A stretch of DNA of 64,000 nucleotides from Streptomyces griseoruber. Lineage in GTDB: Bacteria; Actinomycetota; Actinomycetes; Streptomycetales; Streptomycetaceae. Below are positions 34,902 to 43,555 of this stretch, one piece after another. Location of the stretch: contig NZ_KQ948787.1 in NCBI RefSeq assembly GCF_001514205.1, positions 29,803-93,802 of the forward strand. Reading direction: 5' to 3'. The notes beneath the pieces were generated by a model. The model was not told the origin of the DNA. It saw only the letters and a program-made list of their open reading frames with translations, and did not search any database. A program made the translations under genes and the position numbers. Every line of letters begins with the position of its first letter. The stretch's first letter is position 1.

Positions 34902-35516
34902 GTGGTCGTCGGACTGATCGTCGCGTGCGAGGTGGCCTTCTGGGTGCTGCTGGCGCTCGGGCTGGGCGCCCGGTATCTGCTGGGGTGGCGGCGCACGAGT
35001 GTGGCGCTGCTGCTGTGCGAGCCGGTGCTGGAGCTGGTCCTGTTCACCGTGACCGCCATCGACCTGAAGAACGGGGCCGAGCCGGGCTGGGAGCACGGCC
35101 TGGCCGCGCTGTACATCGGCTGCACCGTCGCCTACGGCCACTGCACGGTCCGCCGGCTCGACGGCCACGCCGCGCACCGCCTGGCCGGGGGCCCGCCCCC
35201 GCCGAAGCCGCCGCGCTTCGGTAGGGCCCGGGCCCGCCACGAGGGCCGGCTGTGGCTGCGTACGGTGCTGGCGGCGGCGGTCGCCTGCGCACTGCTCCAG
35301 GCCGCGGTCCGGTACGTCGGCGACTCCGGGGACGTCTCGTCCCTGCGGTCCTTCCAGTGGGTGGCGCTCCGGGCCGCCGGCGTCCACGGCCTGATCGCCC
35401 TGACCTACGCGATCCGGCCGAAGAGGATGCCCGCGTCAGCGCTCCCCGCCCGGCACCCAGAGCACGTCCCCGACGCCCTTGTTGGCCGTGCGCGCAAGGA
35501 TGAAAAGGAGATCTGA
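34902..35516 (+). CDS. Hypothetical membrane protein
   Basis: A 204-residue protein with hydrophobic segments near residues 2-24, 30-52, 62-80, 118-140 and 150-170 and a Pro/Arg-rich loop in the middle (GGPPPPKPPRFGRARARHEGR). I do not recognise a family. The GTG at 34902 follows GAAAGGAGCG. It is divergent from chiS and converges with the cobalamin adenosyltransferase gene; the last 27 codons overlap that gene's 3' end on the other strand (35436-35516). Confidence 0.7.
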   Translation: MVVGLIVACEVAFWVLLALGLGARYLLGWRRTSVALLLCEPVLELVLFTVTAIDLKNGAEPGWEHGLAALYIGCTVAYGHCTVRRLDGHAAHRLAGGPPPPKPPRFGRARARHEGRLWLRTVLAAAVACALLQAAVRYVGDSGDVSSLRSFQWVALRAAGVHGLIALTYAIRPKRMPASALPARHPEHVPDALVGRARKDEKEI

Positions 35517-36008
35517 GAGGCGGTTGAGGTAGGTCGCGGTGAGCGGGTTCATCGTCTCGGCGTGGGTCTCCAGGGCGGCCCACGTCGAGCGTTCGGCGCG
35601 GCGTACGACCGTGCAGGCCTGGTGGAGCAGGGCGGCGCCCGGGGTGCCGCCGGGCAGGATGAAGGAGCGGAGCTTCTCCAGCCGCTCGTTGAAGAGGTCG
35701 CAGTCCGCCTCCAGCCGGTCGACGTAGAACTGCTCGACCCGCAGCGGCGGGAACTGCGGGTTCTCCACCACCGGCGTCGACAGGTCCGCGCCCACGTCGA
35801 ACAGGTCGTTCTGGACCCGGGTGAGGACCGCGACGACCTCCTCCTCCAGGCCGCCCAGGGCGATCGCGGTGCCGATGACCGCGTTCGCCTCGTTGGCGTC
35901 GGCGTAGGCCGCGATCCGCAGGTCGGTCTTGGCGACCCGGCTCATGTCGCCGAGGGCGGTCGTGCCCTGGTCGCCGGTCCTGGTGTAGATGCGCGTCAGA
36001 TTGACCAT
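35436..36008 (-). CDS. Cob(I)alamin adenosyltransferase, PduO type
   Basis: Transfers the 5'-deoxyadenosyl group of ATP to cob(I)alamin to make adenosylcobalamin, the cofactor of methylmalonyl-CoA mutase and others. The 190-residue protein begins with the ATP-binding N-terminus TRIYTRTGDQGTTALGDMSRVAK and has the PduO helices with DANEANAVIGTA and the C-terminal signature FILPGGTPGAALLHQACTVVRRAER and YLNRLSDLLFILAR. The ATG at 36008 has a TAGATT box (36020-36015) only 6 nt upstream, suggesting a leaderless message. It fits functionally with mce and meaB further along. Confidence 0.93.
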   Translation of the reverse strand: MVNLTRIYTRTGDQGTTALGDMSRVAKTDLRIAAYADANEANAVIGTAIALGGLEEEVVAVLTRVQNDLFDVGADLSTPVVENPQFPPLRVEQFYVDRLEADCDLFNERLEKLRSFILPGGTPGAALLHQACTVVRRAERSTWAALETHAETMNPLTATYLNRLSDLLFILARTANKGVGDVLWVPGGER

Positions 36009-36442
36009 GCGGCCAATCTAGACGGTCCCCGGAGATCCGCCGCGTTCGCTCGGTCACGTCGGCCTCTCGAAGATCCAAAAGGTGCTAATAGGCTTGAATC
36101 GGACAGGAATTGACGACGTGACCGGCGTCTCACGCCGTGAGACGTGAGACGCGTTACTAACCGGTCGCACAGCGCTCCACGAGCGCTAATCTCCGGCCGA
36201 GAGCCATACGTGAGCCATACGGCGAATGCGCCGGATGGTTGACGCCGGTGACATCCGAGGCGAGAGCGGGCAGGGCTTACTCCAAGCGCCGAAACCGCAC
36301 AGGCCCCAGGGGTCTCACCCCTGCGGGTGAATTCGGTATCGGTTCGCTCACAGACGGCAACCTCCGACCGCTTCGCGCAGTCAGAGCATGCAACACCGGA
36401 CATCACACCGCGGAGCACGAGACGCACGCTTAGGGGAGCGCT
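36009..36442. other. Intergenic region with several inverted and direct repeats
   Basis: No gene is supported in these 434 bp; the short open frames lack coding bias. Structures seen: CGTCTCAC-GC-CGTGAGACG (36126-36144) followed by a second GTGAGAC half-site (36144-36150); GAGCCATACG twice (36201 and 36212); and CAGGGGT-CTC-ACCCCTG (36307-36323). The left end holds the adenosyltransferase promoter; the STAS gene promoter must lie in the right half. Confidence 0.45.
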
Positions 36443-36766
36443 ATGCACATCAGGGGCGACCACGTCGAGCTGGTCGTCGGGGGCCGCCTCGACGTGCGCA
36501 GCGCGGCGGACGCCCGCACGGCCCTGCACACGGCCGTGGACGACGGCGTCGGCGACCTGGTGCTCGACCTGTCCGAACTGGACTCCTGGGACGCCACCGG
36601 ACTCGGCGTCATCATGGGCGCCCACCGGCGGGCCGGCCGCTGCGGCCGGCGTCTGGTGCTGCGCGGCGTACCCCCGCAGATGCAACGCCTGCTGGTGGCC
36701 ACCCGGCTGCACCGCATCCTCGCCATCGAGGGCGGCATCGGCGTGGAGTCCCTGCCCCGGGTCTGA
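36443..36766 (+). CDS. STAS-domain anti-sigma factor antagonist
   Basis: A 107-residue single STAS domain. The expected phosphorylation loop reads SELDSWDATGLGVIMGAHRR, with Thr at the conserved position before GLG, so it should be switched by a partner anti-sigma kinase. It begins MHIRGDHVELVVGGRLDVRSA and has GGGGAG upstream. Streptomycetes have many such proteins; no kinase or sigma gene is adjacent, and the partner is unknown. Confidence 0.88.
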   Translation: MHIRGDHVELVVGGRLDVRSAADARTALHTAVDDGVGDLVLDLSELDSWDATGLGVIMGAHRRAGRCGRRLVLRGVPPQMQRLLVATRLHRILAIEGGIGVESLPRV

Positions 36767-37015
36767 CCGCGGCCGGACCGCGACAGGGGCCACCTGCGGC
36801 GAAACGTACGGCGGGCACCAATCCTCACCGGACTGTGACGTCTCGGACCGCGCGGCACCCCGGGCTGTCGTAGATACTGTGCGAAGGTTTACGGTTCGTC
36901 TGCCCGCCGCCCTCGGCCCTCTACCGAGCGGGCACCGGACCAGAAGCGACAGCGCAGTGTGCAGCGAGGCCGGGAGGGGCTACCGCCACACGACGCTCTT
37001 GGGGGGCTATAACCC

Positions 37016-39535
37016 ATGGACCCGACGAACCAGGGGCCCGAGGAGTACGGTCACGAGGGCGACGGCCACGCGCCGCGCCCCCGCCCGCCCAGGGACCCCC
37101 TCACACCCGACTTCGGCGCGCACACCCCCGGACCCGCCCGCACGGTCCGGGTGATCGCCGGCGAGCATCTGCTCACGGTCAACCCCGTGGACGGCAGCGA
37201 GATAGAACTCTGCCCGCCCACCGAGCGGCCCGGCCGCCCCGCCAAGCGGTCCGCCGAAGAGCGCGCCGAGTACGACGAGCTCGCCGCCCGGCCGCCCGCC
37301 CCGGCCGGCCCCGCCCGTCCCGAACAGCCCCTGCTCGGCCGCCAGGACGAACGCGAACAGCTCGTCCGCCTGCTCGCCCGCGGCCGCTCGGTCCGCCTCA
37401 CCGGACCCTCCGGCTCCGGCCGCACCAGCCTCCTCGACCTGGTCGCCGAGGACTGCGAGGACCTCGCCCCCGACGGCGTCGTCCGTCTCTCCGGCTACCG
37501 CCGCACCCCGGCCGAACTCCTCCACGACCTCTTCCACACCGTCCACGACGCCGACCTGCACCGTCCCGACCCCGAGGAACTGCGCACCCTCCTCCGGGAG
37601 ATCGGCGCGGTCGTGGTCGTCGACGACCTCGGCTTCGGCGGCGCGCTCCTCGACGAACTCCTGGACGCCACCCCCGAGTGCGCCTTCCTGCTCGGCGCCA
37701 CCCCCGACACCCCGCCGCCCTCCGCCGACTCCGCCGTCGAGGAGGTCGTCCTCAGCGGCCTCGACCGGGCCGGCGGCGTGGACGTCATCGAGCGCGCCGT
37801 GGGCCGCACCCTCACCGAGGAGGAGGCCAACTGGGCCGGCGACCTCTGGTTCGAGTCCGAGGGCCTGCCGCTGCGCTTCGTCCAGGCCGGCGCCCTGCTG
37901 CGCCAGCGCGACCAGCTCCGCGCCGACGTGGACGCCGTGGACGCGTTCGGCGTGTTCGAGGACGCCCGCCCGCTCGCCGCGCCCGTCGACGCCGGGGCCG
38001 GTGACGCCGAGGAGATACCGCTGCCCTCCCTCGGCGAGGCCGCCGCGCCCGCCCCGCTGCTCGCCGCCCGCCTCAGCGCCTCCGCCCGCGCCACCCTGCG
38101 CTTCGCCGTCGCCCTCGACGGCGAGGTCCCGCACCAGGCCCATCTGCCCGCCCTCATCGGCGACACCCACGCCGACGCCGCCCTCGGCGAACTCGTCGCC
38201 TGCGGACTCGTCTCCCCGGTCGGCGTCCGCTACCGGCTCGCCGCCGGCATCCAGACCCAGCTGGAGGCCGCCGGATACGACGACGACATCGAGGCCCGCG
38301 CCGCGGCCGCCGCCCAGCACTACGCCTGGTGGGCCGGGCACCCCTCGGTCACCCCCGAACGGGTCTGCGCCGAGGCGGACGCCGTCCTCACCGCCCTCGC
38401 CCTCGTGGTGCCCTCGACGACCCCGCCCGCCGAGGACGAGGAGGCCACCGCGGTCCTGCTCGCCCGCGCCGCCGCGCCCGCGTTCGCCGCCGGACTGCAC
38501 TGGAGCGCCTGGGAAAGCGCCCTGCACGAGGGCGCCGAGGCCGCCCGGCTCGCCGGGGAGTCCGCCGACCGCGCCTACTTCCACCACGAACTCGGCGTCC
38601 TCGCCCTGTGCGCCGGGGACCTCGACCGGGCCCGCTCCGAACTCGAGGCCTCCCTCGGGCTGCGCGGCGCCCTCACCGACAAGCGCGGCACCGTCGCCGG
38701 CCGGCGCGCCCTCGCCCTCGTCGCCGACGCCTCCGGGGACGTCCCGGGCCTCGCCGCCGCGACGGTCGGCGAGGAGGTGGCCGACGCCCGCCCCGAGGAG
38801 CCCGTGTCCCCGCCGCGCGGCATCCAGGCGGCGCTGCCGACCTACCCGCCGGAGGCGCGGACCGTCGTCCACCGCGCGGTGACCCCGCCGCCCGCCCCGG
38901 CCGCGTTCCAGCAGCGCAGGGGCGGCCTCAAGGGCCTGGCCAAGCGCAACCTCGTCGCGGCCGGCGCGGGCGCGCTCCTCGTCGCCGTCCTCGGTACGGT
39001 CGTCACGCTCGGGGCGACCTCCAACAACGACGCGGGCGACCCCGCCGACCGCGGCGGCGTCAACCCCTCCGCCAGCACCGGCCCCGACGCCGGCGGCCTC
39101 GACTCCGACACCCCCGGCGCCGACACCGGCACCGGCGACACGGGCACGGCGACCAGCCGGCCCACGGACCCGGGGCCGGACGGGACGATGGGGACCTCGG
39201 ACGATCCGACACCGTCGGAGTCGGCGTCGCCCACGGACGGGGAGAGCGGCTCGACGGGGTCGGACACCGGAGGGTCGTCGCCGACGCCCAGCAGCAGTTC
39301 GTCGCACCAGTCCCCGAGGCCCTCGCACTCCACATCGCCGAGCCCGACGTCGTCCGGCACCGGTGGCAGCTCCTCGTCGCCCTCGCCGACCGTCAGCGTG
39401 TCCCCGGACCCCGAGCCCAGCGACAGCGCCTCGACCTCGGCCAGCGGCACCGCCTCCTCCGCCCCGATCAGCTCCGCCAGCTCCGCCAGCTCCTCCCGGA
39501 GCGGCGGCGCGAGCGCGTCGGACCCGGTGATCTGA
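37016..39535 (+). CDS. Large membrane-anchored NTPase-like protein with Ser/Thr-rich tail
   Basis: An 839-residue protein. A proline-rich N-terminus is followed from about residue 105 by a STAND/AAA-like module: LLGRQDEREQLVRLLARGR, a P-loop variant LTGPSGSGRTSLLDLV (residue 136 is Arg where Walker A has Lys), a Walker B-like GAVVVVDDLGFGGALL and winged-helix-like segments to about residue 480. Helical TPR-like repeats follow, with GVLALCAGDLDRARSELEAS. A single transmembrane helix lies near residues 640-665, and the last 165 residues are Ser/Thr/Pro/Gly-rich and probably extracellular. It may sense the envelope and signal through the NTPase domain; the function is unknown. A bidirectional terminator follows. 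Confidence 0.75.
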   Translation: MDPTNQGPEEYGHEGDGHAPRPRPPRDPLTPDFGAHTPGPARTVRVIAGEHLLTVNPVDGSEIELCPPTERPGRPAKRSAEERAEYDELAARPPAPAGPARPEQPLLGRQDEREQLVRLLARGRSVRLTGPSGSGRTSLLDLVAEDCEDLAPDGVVRLSGYRRTPAELLHDLFHTVHDADLHRPDPEELRTLLREIGAVVVVDDLGFGGALLDELLDATPECAFLLGATPDTPPPSADSAVEEVVLSGLDRAGGVDVIERAVGRTLTEEEANWAGDLWFESEGLPLRFVQAGALLRQRDQLRADVDAVDAFGVFEDARPLAAPVDAGAGDAEEIPLPSLGEAAAPAPLLAARLSASARATLRFAVALDGEVPHQAHLPALIGDTHADAALGELVACGLVSPVGVRYRLAAGIQTQLEAAGYDDDIEARAAAAAQHYAWWAGHPSVTPERVCAEADAVLTALALVVPSTTPPAEDEEATAVLLARAAAPAFAAGLHWSAWESALHEGAEAARLAGESADRAYFHHELGVLALCAGDLDRARSELEASLGLRGALTDKRGTVAGRRALALVADASGDVPGLAAATVGEEVADARPEEPVSPPRGIQAALPTYPPEARTVVHRAVTPPPAPAAFQQRRGGLKGLAKRNLVAAGAGALLVAVLGTVVTLGATSNNDAGDPADRGGVNPSASTGPDAGGLDSDTPGADTGTGDTGTATSRPTDPGPDGTMGTSDDPTPSESASPTDGESGSTGSDTGGSSPTPSSSSSHQSPRPSHSTSPSPTSSGTGGSSSSPSPTVSVSPDPEPSDSASTSASGTASSAPISSASSASSSRSGGASASDPVI

Positions 39536-39555
39536 GACACCCCCGGGCACGCCGG

Positions 39556-39587
39556 AGGGCCGGGTTCCTCCCCAGGAACCCGGCCCT
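39556..39587. terminator. Bidirectional terminator between convergent genes
   Basis: AGGGCCGGGTTCCT (39556-39569) pairs perfectly over 14 bp with AGGAACCCGGCCCT (39574-39587) around a CCCC loop, between the NTPase-like gene and nucS. Confidence 0.88.
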
Positions 39588-39629
39588 CGTCGTCGTACCG
39601 GAGTCGGAACCGCCGCTCGGAACCGCCGC

Positions 39630-40310
39630 TCAGAACAGCCGCAGCTTGTCGTCCTCGATGCCGCGCAGGGCGTCGTAGTCCAGGACCTGGCAGCCGATGC
39701 CGCGGTCGGTGGCGAGGACGCGGGCCTGGGGCTTGATCTCCTGCGCGGCGAAGATGCCGCGGACCGGGGCGAGATGGGGGTCGCGGTTCAACAGCTCCAG
39801 ATAGCGGGTGAGTTGCTCCACGCCGTCGATCTCGCCGCGCCGTTTGATCTCGACCGCGACGGTCTGCCCCGCCGCGTCCCGGCACAGGATGTCGACCGGG
39901 CCGATGGCCGTCATGTACTCGCGGCGGATGAGGGTGTACCCCTCGCCGAGGGTCTCGATGCGGTCGGCGAGCAGTTCCTGGAGGTGCGCTTCCACGCCGT
40001 CCTTGATCAGGCCCGGATCGACGCCCAGTTCGTGCGACGAGTCGTGGAGGATCTCCTCCATCGTGATGATGAGCTTCTCTCCGCCCTTGTTGACGACGGT
40101 CCAGACGCCCGCCACGCCGTCGGAGTCTCCGGTGTCCTCCTTGAGCGTGCAGGGCGGCGACATCCAGTTCAGGGGCTTGTAGGCCCGGTCGTCCGCGTGG
40201 ATCGAGACGCTGCCGTCCGCCTTCACCAGGATGAGACGGGGGGCGGAGGGGAGATGGGCGGTGAGCCGGCCGGCGTAGTCGACGGAGCACCGGGCGATGA
40301 CGAGACGCAT
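39630..40310 (-). CDS. nucS: Mismatch-specific endonuclease NucS/EndoMS
   Basis: Cuts both strands at mismatched bases and performs non-canonical mismatch repair in actinobacteria, which lack MutS/MutL. The 226-residue protein has an N-terminal DNA-binding/dimer domain (MRLVIARCSVDYAGRL) and a RecB-like nuclease domain with the catalytic Asp and E-x-K: GPVDILCRD and TVAVEIKRRGEIDGVEQL. The last residues DDKLRLF form a sliding-clamp-binding peptide. The ATG at 40310 has a TAGCGT box 8 nt upstream. It is monocistronic. Confidence 0.96.
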   Translation of the reverse strand: MRLVIARCSVDYAGRLTAHLPSAPRLILVKADGSVSIHADDRAYKPLNWMSPPCTLKEDTGDSDGVAGVWTVVNKGGEKLIITMEEILHDSSHELGVDPGLIKDGVEAHLQELLADRIETLGEGYTLIRREYMTAIGPVDILCRDAAGQTVAVEIKRRGEIDGVEQLTRYLELLNRDPHLAPVRGIFAAQEIKPQARVLATDRGIGCQVLDYDALRGIEDDKLRLF

Positions 40311-40574
40311 GGTCGGCAACGCTATCCGACACCTCGGGCCCCACGCGATTCGCCCTGGAAAACGATCGTTCGGACTACGGCCGACTCTGGCCGATTGTGT
40401 GCCCCGCAGGGACCGCCTATGTGCCCATTCTCCTGGTGCCGTCACGGTCAGTTGCCTACCGTAGTAAACGGGAGGTCGCGATGCGTGTACTCAGCGTTGC
40501 GGTGTTTTGGCATGGCGAACTCCCGTGCCCTGTCCGGCAACCCCTGCTCTCTTAGGGGTGCGAGAGGAGAACCC

Positions 40575-40967
40575 ATGTCGCTCGACGTCTCACCGGCCCT
40601 ACTCGAACAGGCCGAGCGAGGCGAGGTCGACGAAGCTGCATTCGTCGACTGCGTCCGGACCTCCCTGCCCTACGCATGGGAGATGATCAGCTCCCTGGTG
40701 GCCCAGCTGAAGGTGGACGGCGGAGCCTTCGCCGACAACCAGACGCCCCCGCCGGACGAGCAGGCCCGCGGGCAGCTGCTGCGCGCGCTCGCGAGTGACG
40801 CCATACGCGGCGCCCTGCAGCGGCACTTCGGTGTCCGGCTGGCCTTCCAGAACTGCCACCGGGTGGCGGTGTTCCCGTTGGACGCGGCTGTCGACGAGAA
40901 GCTCGCCCGCTTCACCTCGGTGCGCAGCCAGGTGCTGAACCAGTCGCCGGAGTTCCGGGACTGCTGA
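40575..40967 (+). CDS. SCO5389-family conserved protein
   Basis: A 130-residue soluble protein beginning MSLDVSPALLEQAERGEVDE, with a mainly helical N-terminus and the C-terminal segment GALQRHFGVRLAFQNCHRVA. It matches a small family I know only from streptomycetes and relatives, located beside nucS; no function is known. The ATG at 40575 has GAGAGGAGA upstream. The 264-bp gap before it has no other gene. Confidence 0.85.
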   Translation: MSLDVSPALLEQAERGEVDEAAFVDCVRTSLPYAWEMISSLVAQLKVDGGAFADNQTPPPDEQARGQLLRALASDAIRGALQRHFGVRLAFQNCHRVAVFPLDAAVDEKLARFTSVRSQVLNQSPEFRDC

Positions 40968-41056
40968 GGCATCGGTGTGAGCCTGTTGCTTGCCGCTCCG
41001 CACGCAGGAGGTGCGATCAGTACCGGAGCGGCAAGCTCCCGGCCGTCCCGCCCCGT

Positions 41057-42085
41057 TCAGCGGAGGTGGGGGAGCACCTCCGCGCCCAGCCGCCGGACGT
41101 TCTCCTCCGTGGCCGCCAGGTCGCCCGAGCCCTCCACGAGCAGGGCGAAGCGCGAGATGCCGGTCCGTTCGCAGGTCGCCGCGAGACGGTCGGCGCACAG
41201 CCGTGGGGTGCCCACCGGGTGCAGCCCGCAGAGCAGTTCGGTGTACGCCACCGGGTCCCGCATGGAGCGGGGGCGGCCGTCCACCGTCACATGGGCGTCG
41301 AGCCCCTGCCGCAGCCAGCCCGGCATCGCCTTCACGAGGGTCTCCACCGCGTCCGTGCGCCGGTCCGCGAGCTGGCAGACGCCCGCCGAGACATGGGCCG
41401 CGGCCCGGATCTCGTCGCCGGAGCGCCCCGCCGCGCGCGCGTGCTGCCGCCACAGGGCGACCATCTCCGCCTTCTCCTCGTCCCCGACGTGCATCCCGAG
41501 CAGCATCGGCAGTCCGCGCTCGGCGGCCAGCCGCACACTCGCCGGCGAGGTGCACGCCACGATCACCTCCGGGCCGCCGGTGTCCGTCAGCGCCTCCGAC
41601 GGGCGGGGCACGACGGGGACTTCACGGAAGCGGAAGCGCTCGCCCTCGGCTCCCACGGACGGCTCGCGCAGCCAGCGCACCAGCAGATCGAGTGATTCCG
41701 GGAACCCCTTCTCGTACGCCGCGAGGCCCGATCCGAAGACCTCCAGATCGATCCAGGGCCCGCCGCGGCCGACGCCCAGCGAGAACCGGCCGCCGCTCGT
41801 CAGATGCAGCAGCGCGGCCTGTTCGCCGAGGGCGACGGGGTGGACGGTGGGCAGGACGCTCACCGCCGTACCGACCCGGATGCGCCGGGTGCGGCCCAGC
41901 AGCAGCGCGGCGAGTGTGACCGCCGACGGGCAGGTGCCGTACGGCACGAAGTGGTGCTCGGCCAGCCAGACCGAGTCAAGGCCCGACTCCTCGGCGACCT
42001 CGGCGGAGCGGACCGCGCGATGCAGTGCCTCTCCCTGGCCCTGCCCGGGGAACTGGGCACCCAACACGAAACTACCAACGCGCAT
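41057..42085 (-). CDS. LLM-class flavin-dependent oxidoreductase (luciferase-like)
   Basis: A 342-residue luciferase-like monooxygenase probably using FMNH2 or F420. Family features: N-terminal MRVGSFVLGAQFPGQG, the ESGLDSVWLAEHHFVPYGTCPS motif, RIRVGTAVSVLPTVHPVALGEQAA, and GGRFSLGVGRGG. The C-terminal part includes GTPRLCADRLAATCERTGI. The ATG at 42085 has AGGAAAG upstream. The substrate is unknown, and nothing in the neighbourhood suggests one. Confidence 0.9.
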   Translation of the reverse strand: MRVGSFVLGAQFPGQGQGEALHRAVRSAEVAEESGLDSVWLAEHHFVPYGTCPSAVTLAALLLGRTRRIRVGTAVSVLPTVHPVALGEQAALLHLTSGGRFSLGVGRGGPWIDLEVFGSGLAAYEKGFPESLDLLVRWLREPSVGAEGERFRFREVPVVPRPSEALTDTGGPEVIVACTSPASVRLAAERGLPMLLGMHVGDEEKAEMVALWRQHARAAGRSGDEIRAAAHVSAGVCQLADRRTDAVETLVKAMPGWLRQGLDAHVTVDGRPRSMRDPVAYTELLCGLHPVGTPRLCADRLAATCERTGISRFALLVEGSGDLAATEENVRRLGAEVLPHLR

Positions 42086-42307
42086 GGACTTTCCTGCTTC
42101 CTTGGCTCCGACACGGAGCTCCCCCACCCGGCATAACCGTCTGACACGTGCCGAGGACACGGCCTGGCGGAGAGATTTGCCGATTGTCTGCAGAATGGGG
42201 TGTCAGGTAGGGGGACTTGTGGGGATCGGTCCCTTCCGGGTACCCCTGTCGGCGCCGCGTAGGCTGGACGGGAACCCAGCTTCCTGTATAGCCCCGTGAG
42301 GTGTTCC

Positions 42308-42658
42308 GTGTCCCCGCGTCGCAACCGACCCAAGGGTGCCGATCCGTCCGGCGCGTCCGGCTCGTCCGGCCGGAGCGCGGAGGACGACCGCGCGAGCCGG
42401 TACGGCGGCTGGCAGTCCTCGGTGAGCTGGCAGGGCGAGGAGTGGAACGTACGGCATGTGGCCGGCGCGAGCGCGCAGGGCAAGAGCTACCGGTGCCCCG
42501 GCTGCGACCAGATGATCCCGGACGGGGTGCCGCATGTGGTCGCCTGGCCCGAGCACGCGGGCGTCGACGACCGCCGGCACTGGCACAAGGCCTGCTGGAA
42601 CGCGCGAGACCGCCGCAACCCGGGGGTGCAGCGGTCTCGTCACGCGCCTCGCTTCTGA
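42308..42658 (+). CDS. Small conserved protein with CxxC and HxH motifs
   Basis: A 116-residue basic protein with a disordered Ser/Arg/Gly-rich N-terminus and a conserved C-terminal half: GGWQSSVSWQGEEWNVRHV, YRCPGCDQMIPDGVPHVVAW and RHWHKACWNARDRR. The Cys pair plus HWHKACW could bind one zinc ion, resembling an HNH-like or zinc-ribbon fold. Homologues in Streptomyces are often labelled ATP/GTP-binding without visible support. The GTG at 42308 has GAGGTG upstream. It is convergent with the ABC permease gene. Confidence 0.82.
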   Translation: MSPRRNRPKGADPSGASGSSGRSAEDDRASRYGGWQSSVSWQGEEWNVRHVAGASAQGKSYRCPGCDQMIPDGVPHVVAWPEHAGVDDRRHWHKACWNARDRRNPGVQRSRHAPRF

Positions 42659-42676
42659 GGGTGCCTCCGTGCGGGT

Positions 42677-43555
42677 CTACACGTCCCGCTTCTCCAGCAG
42701 GGCGAAGGCGCCGGCGAACGCGGCGGCCGTGACGCCGAGCGCGATCCACAGCGGGTCCCAGCCGGAGGGGCCGGTCTCGCTGAGCTGGGTGGAGTACCAG
42801 ACGCCGAGCTGGCTGGGGATCGAGTACTCGAACAGGGCCTCGCGGAGCTTCTGGAGGGACTCGGCGAACATGAAGATCGCGATGACCAGCGGGGCCAGCA
42901 GCAGGCCGATCATGATGGTGATGGCGCCCGCCGAGTGGCGGATGATCGAGCCGACGGCCAGGGACAGCAGCCCCAGCAGCGCGATGTAGAGGGACACGCC
43001 GACGGTGGTCTTCAGCCACTCACCGGCCGAGGGCTCCCGCGCGCCGGTGAACAGGGCCGCGTCCACCATGGCGACGAACCCCGTGGAGACCAGGGTCACG
43101 ACGAACGCGATCGCGAAGAACACGATGCCCTTCGCCGCGAGGACCCGGCCGCGCGAGGGGCAGGCGACCATCGTGGTGCGGATCATGCCGGTGCCGTACT
43201 CGGAGGCGGTGGTGAGCACACCGAGCGTGATGATCGGCATACTGCCCAGGAGCACGCCGAAGAAGCCGAACGACAGCGGGCTCTCGCCCGCGAGGTCGCC
43301 CTCGGAGGCGTTCGCGTCGACGATCAGGGCGACCATCATCCCGATGCCGACGACGAGGAGCACGAACACCCCGAGCGTCCACATCGTCGACCGCACCGAC
43401 CGGATCTTCGTCCACTCGGAGGCGATGGCGTGCCCGAGGTGCGTCCGCACGACGGGAATCGGCGAGGTGTAGCCCGGGACGGCGTACGAGGGACCGGGCG
43501 CCCCCTGCCAGCCGGGCGCGGCGGCCTGCGGGGACGGGTGCTGCGGGGTGCTCAT
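42677..43555 (-). CDS. ABC transporter permease (ABC-2 type)
   Basis: A 292-residue membrane protein with a Pro/Ala-rich cytoplasmic N-terminus and six hydrophobic segments. The motif ASEWTKIRSVRSTMWTLGVF before the first helix is typical of ABC-2 exporter permeases of actinobacteria, as is the loop with TASEYGTGMIRTTMVACPSRGRVLAAK. Its ATG overlaps the stop of the ATPase gene (ATGA at 43555-43552), so the two make one exporter. The substrate is unknown. Confidence 0.92.
   Translation of the reverse strand: MSTPQHPSPQAAAPGWQGAPGPSYAVPGYTSPIPVVRTHLGHAIASEWTKIRSVRSTMWTLGVFVLLVVGIGMMVALIVDANASEGDLAGESPLSFGFFGVLLGSMPIITLGVLTTASEYGTGMIRTTMVACPSRGRVLAAKGIVFFAIAFVVTLVSTGFVAMVDAALFTGAREPSAGEWLKTTVGVSLYIALLGLLSLAVGSIIRHSAGAITIMIGLLLAPLVIAIFMFAESLQKLREALFEYSIPSQLGVWYSTQLSETGPSGWDPLWIALGVTAAAFAGAFALLEKRDV

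Noticed and set aside
36239..36433. 64-codon frame before the STAS gene
   Set aside because: Weak codon bias, no ribosome binding site and overlap with repeats; treated as intergenic.
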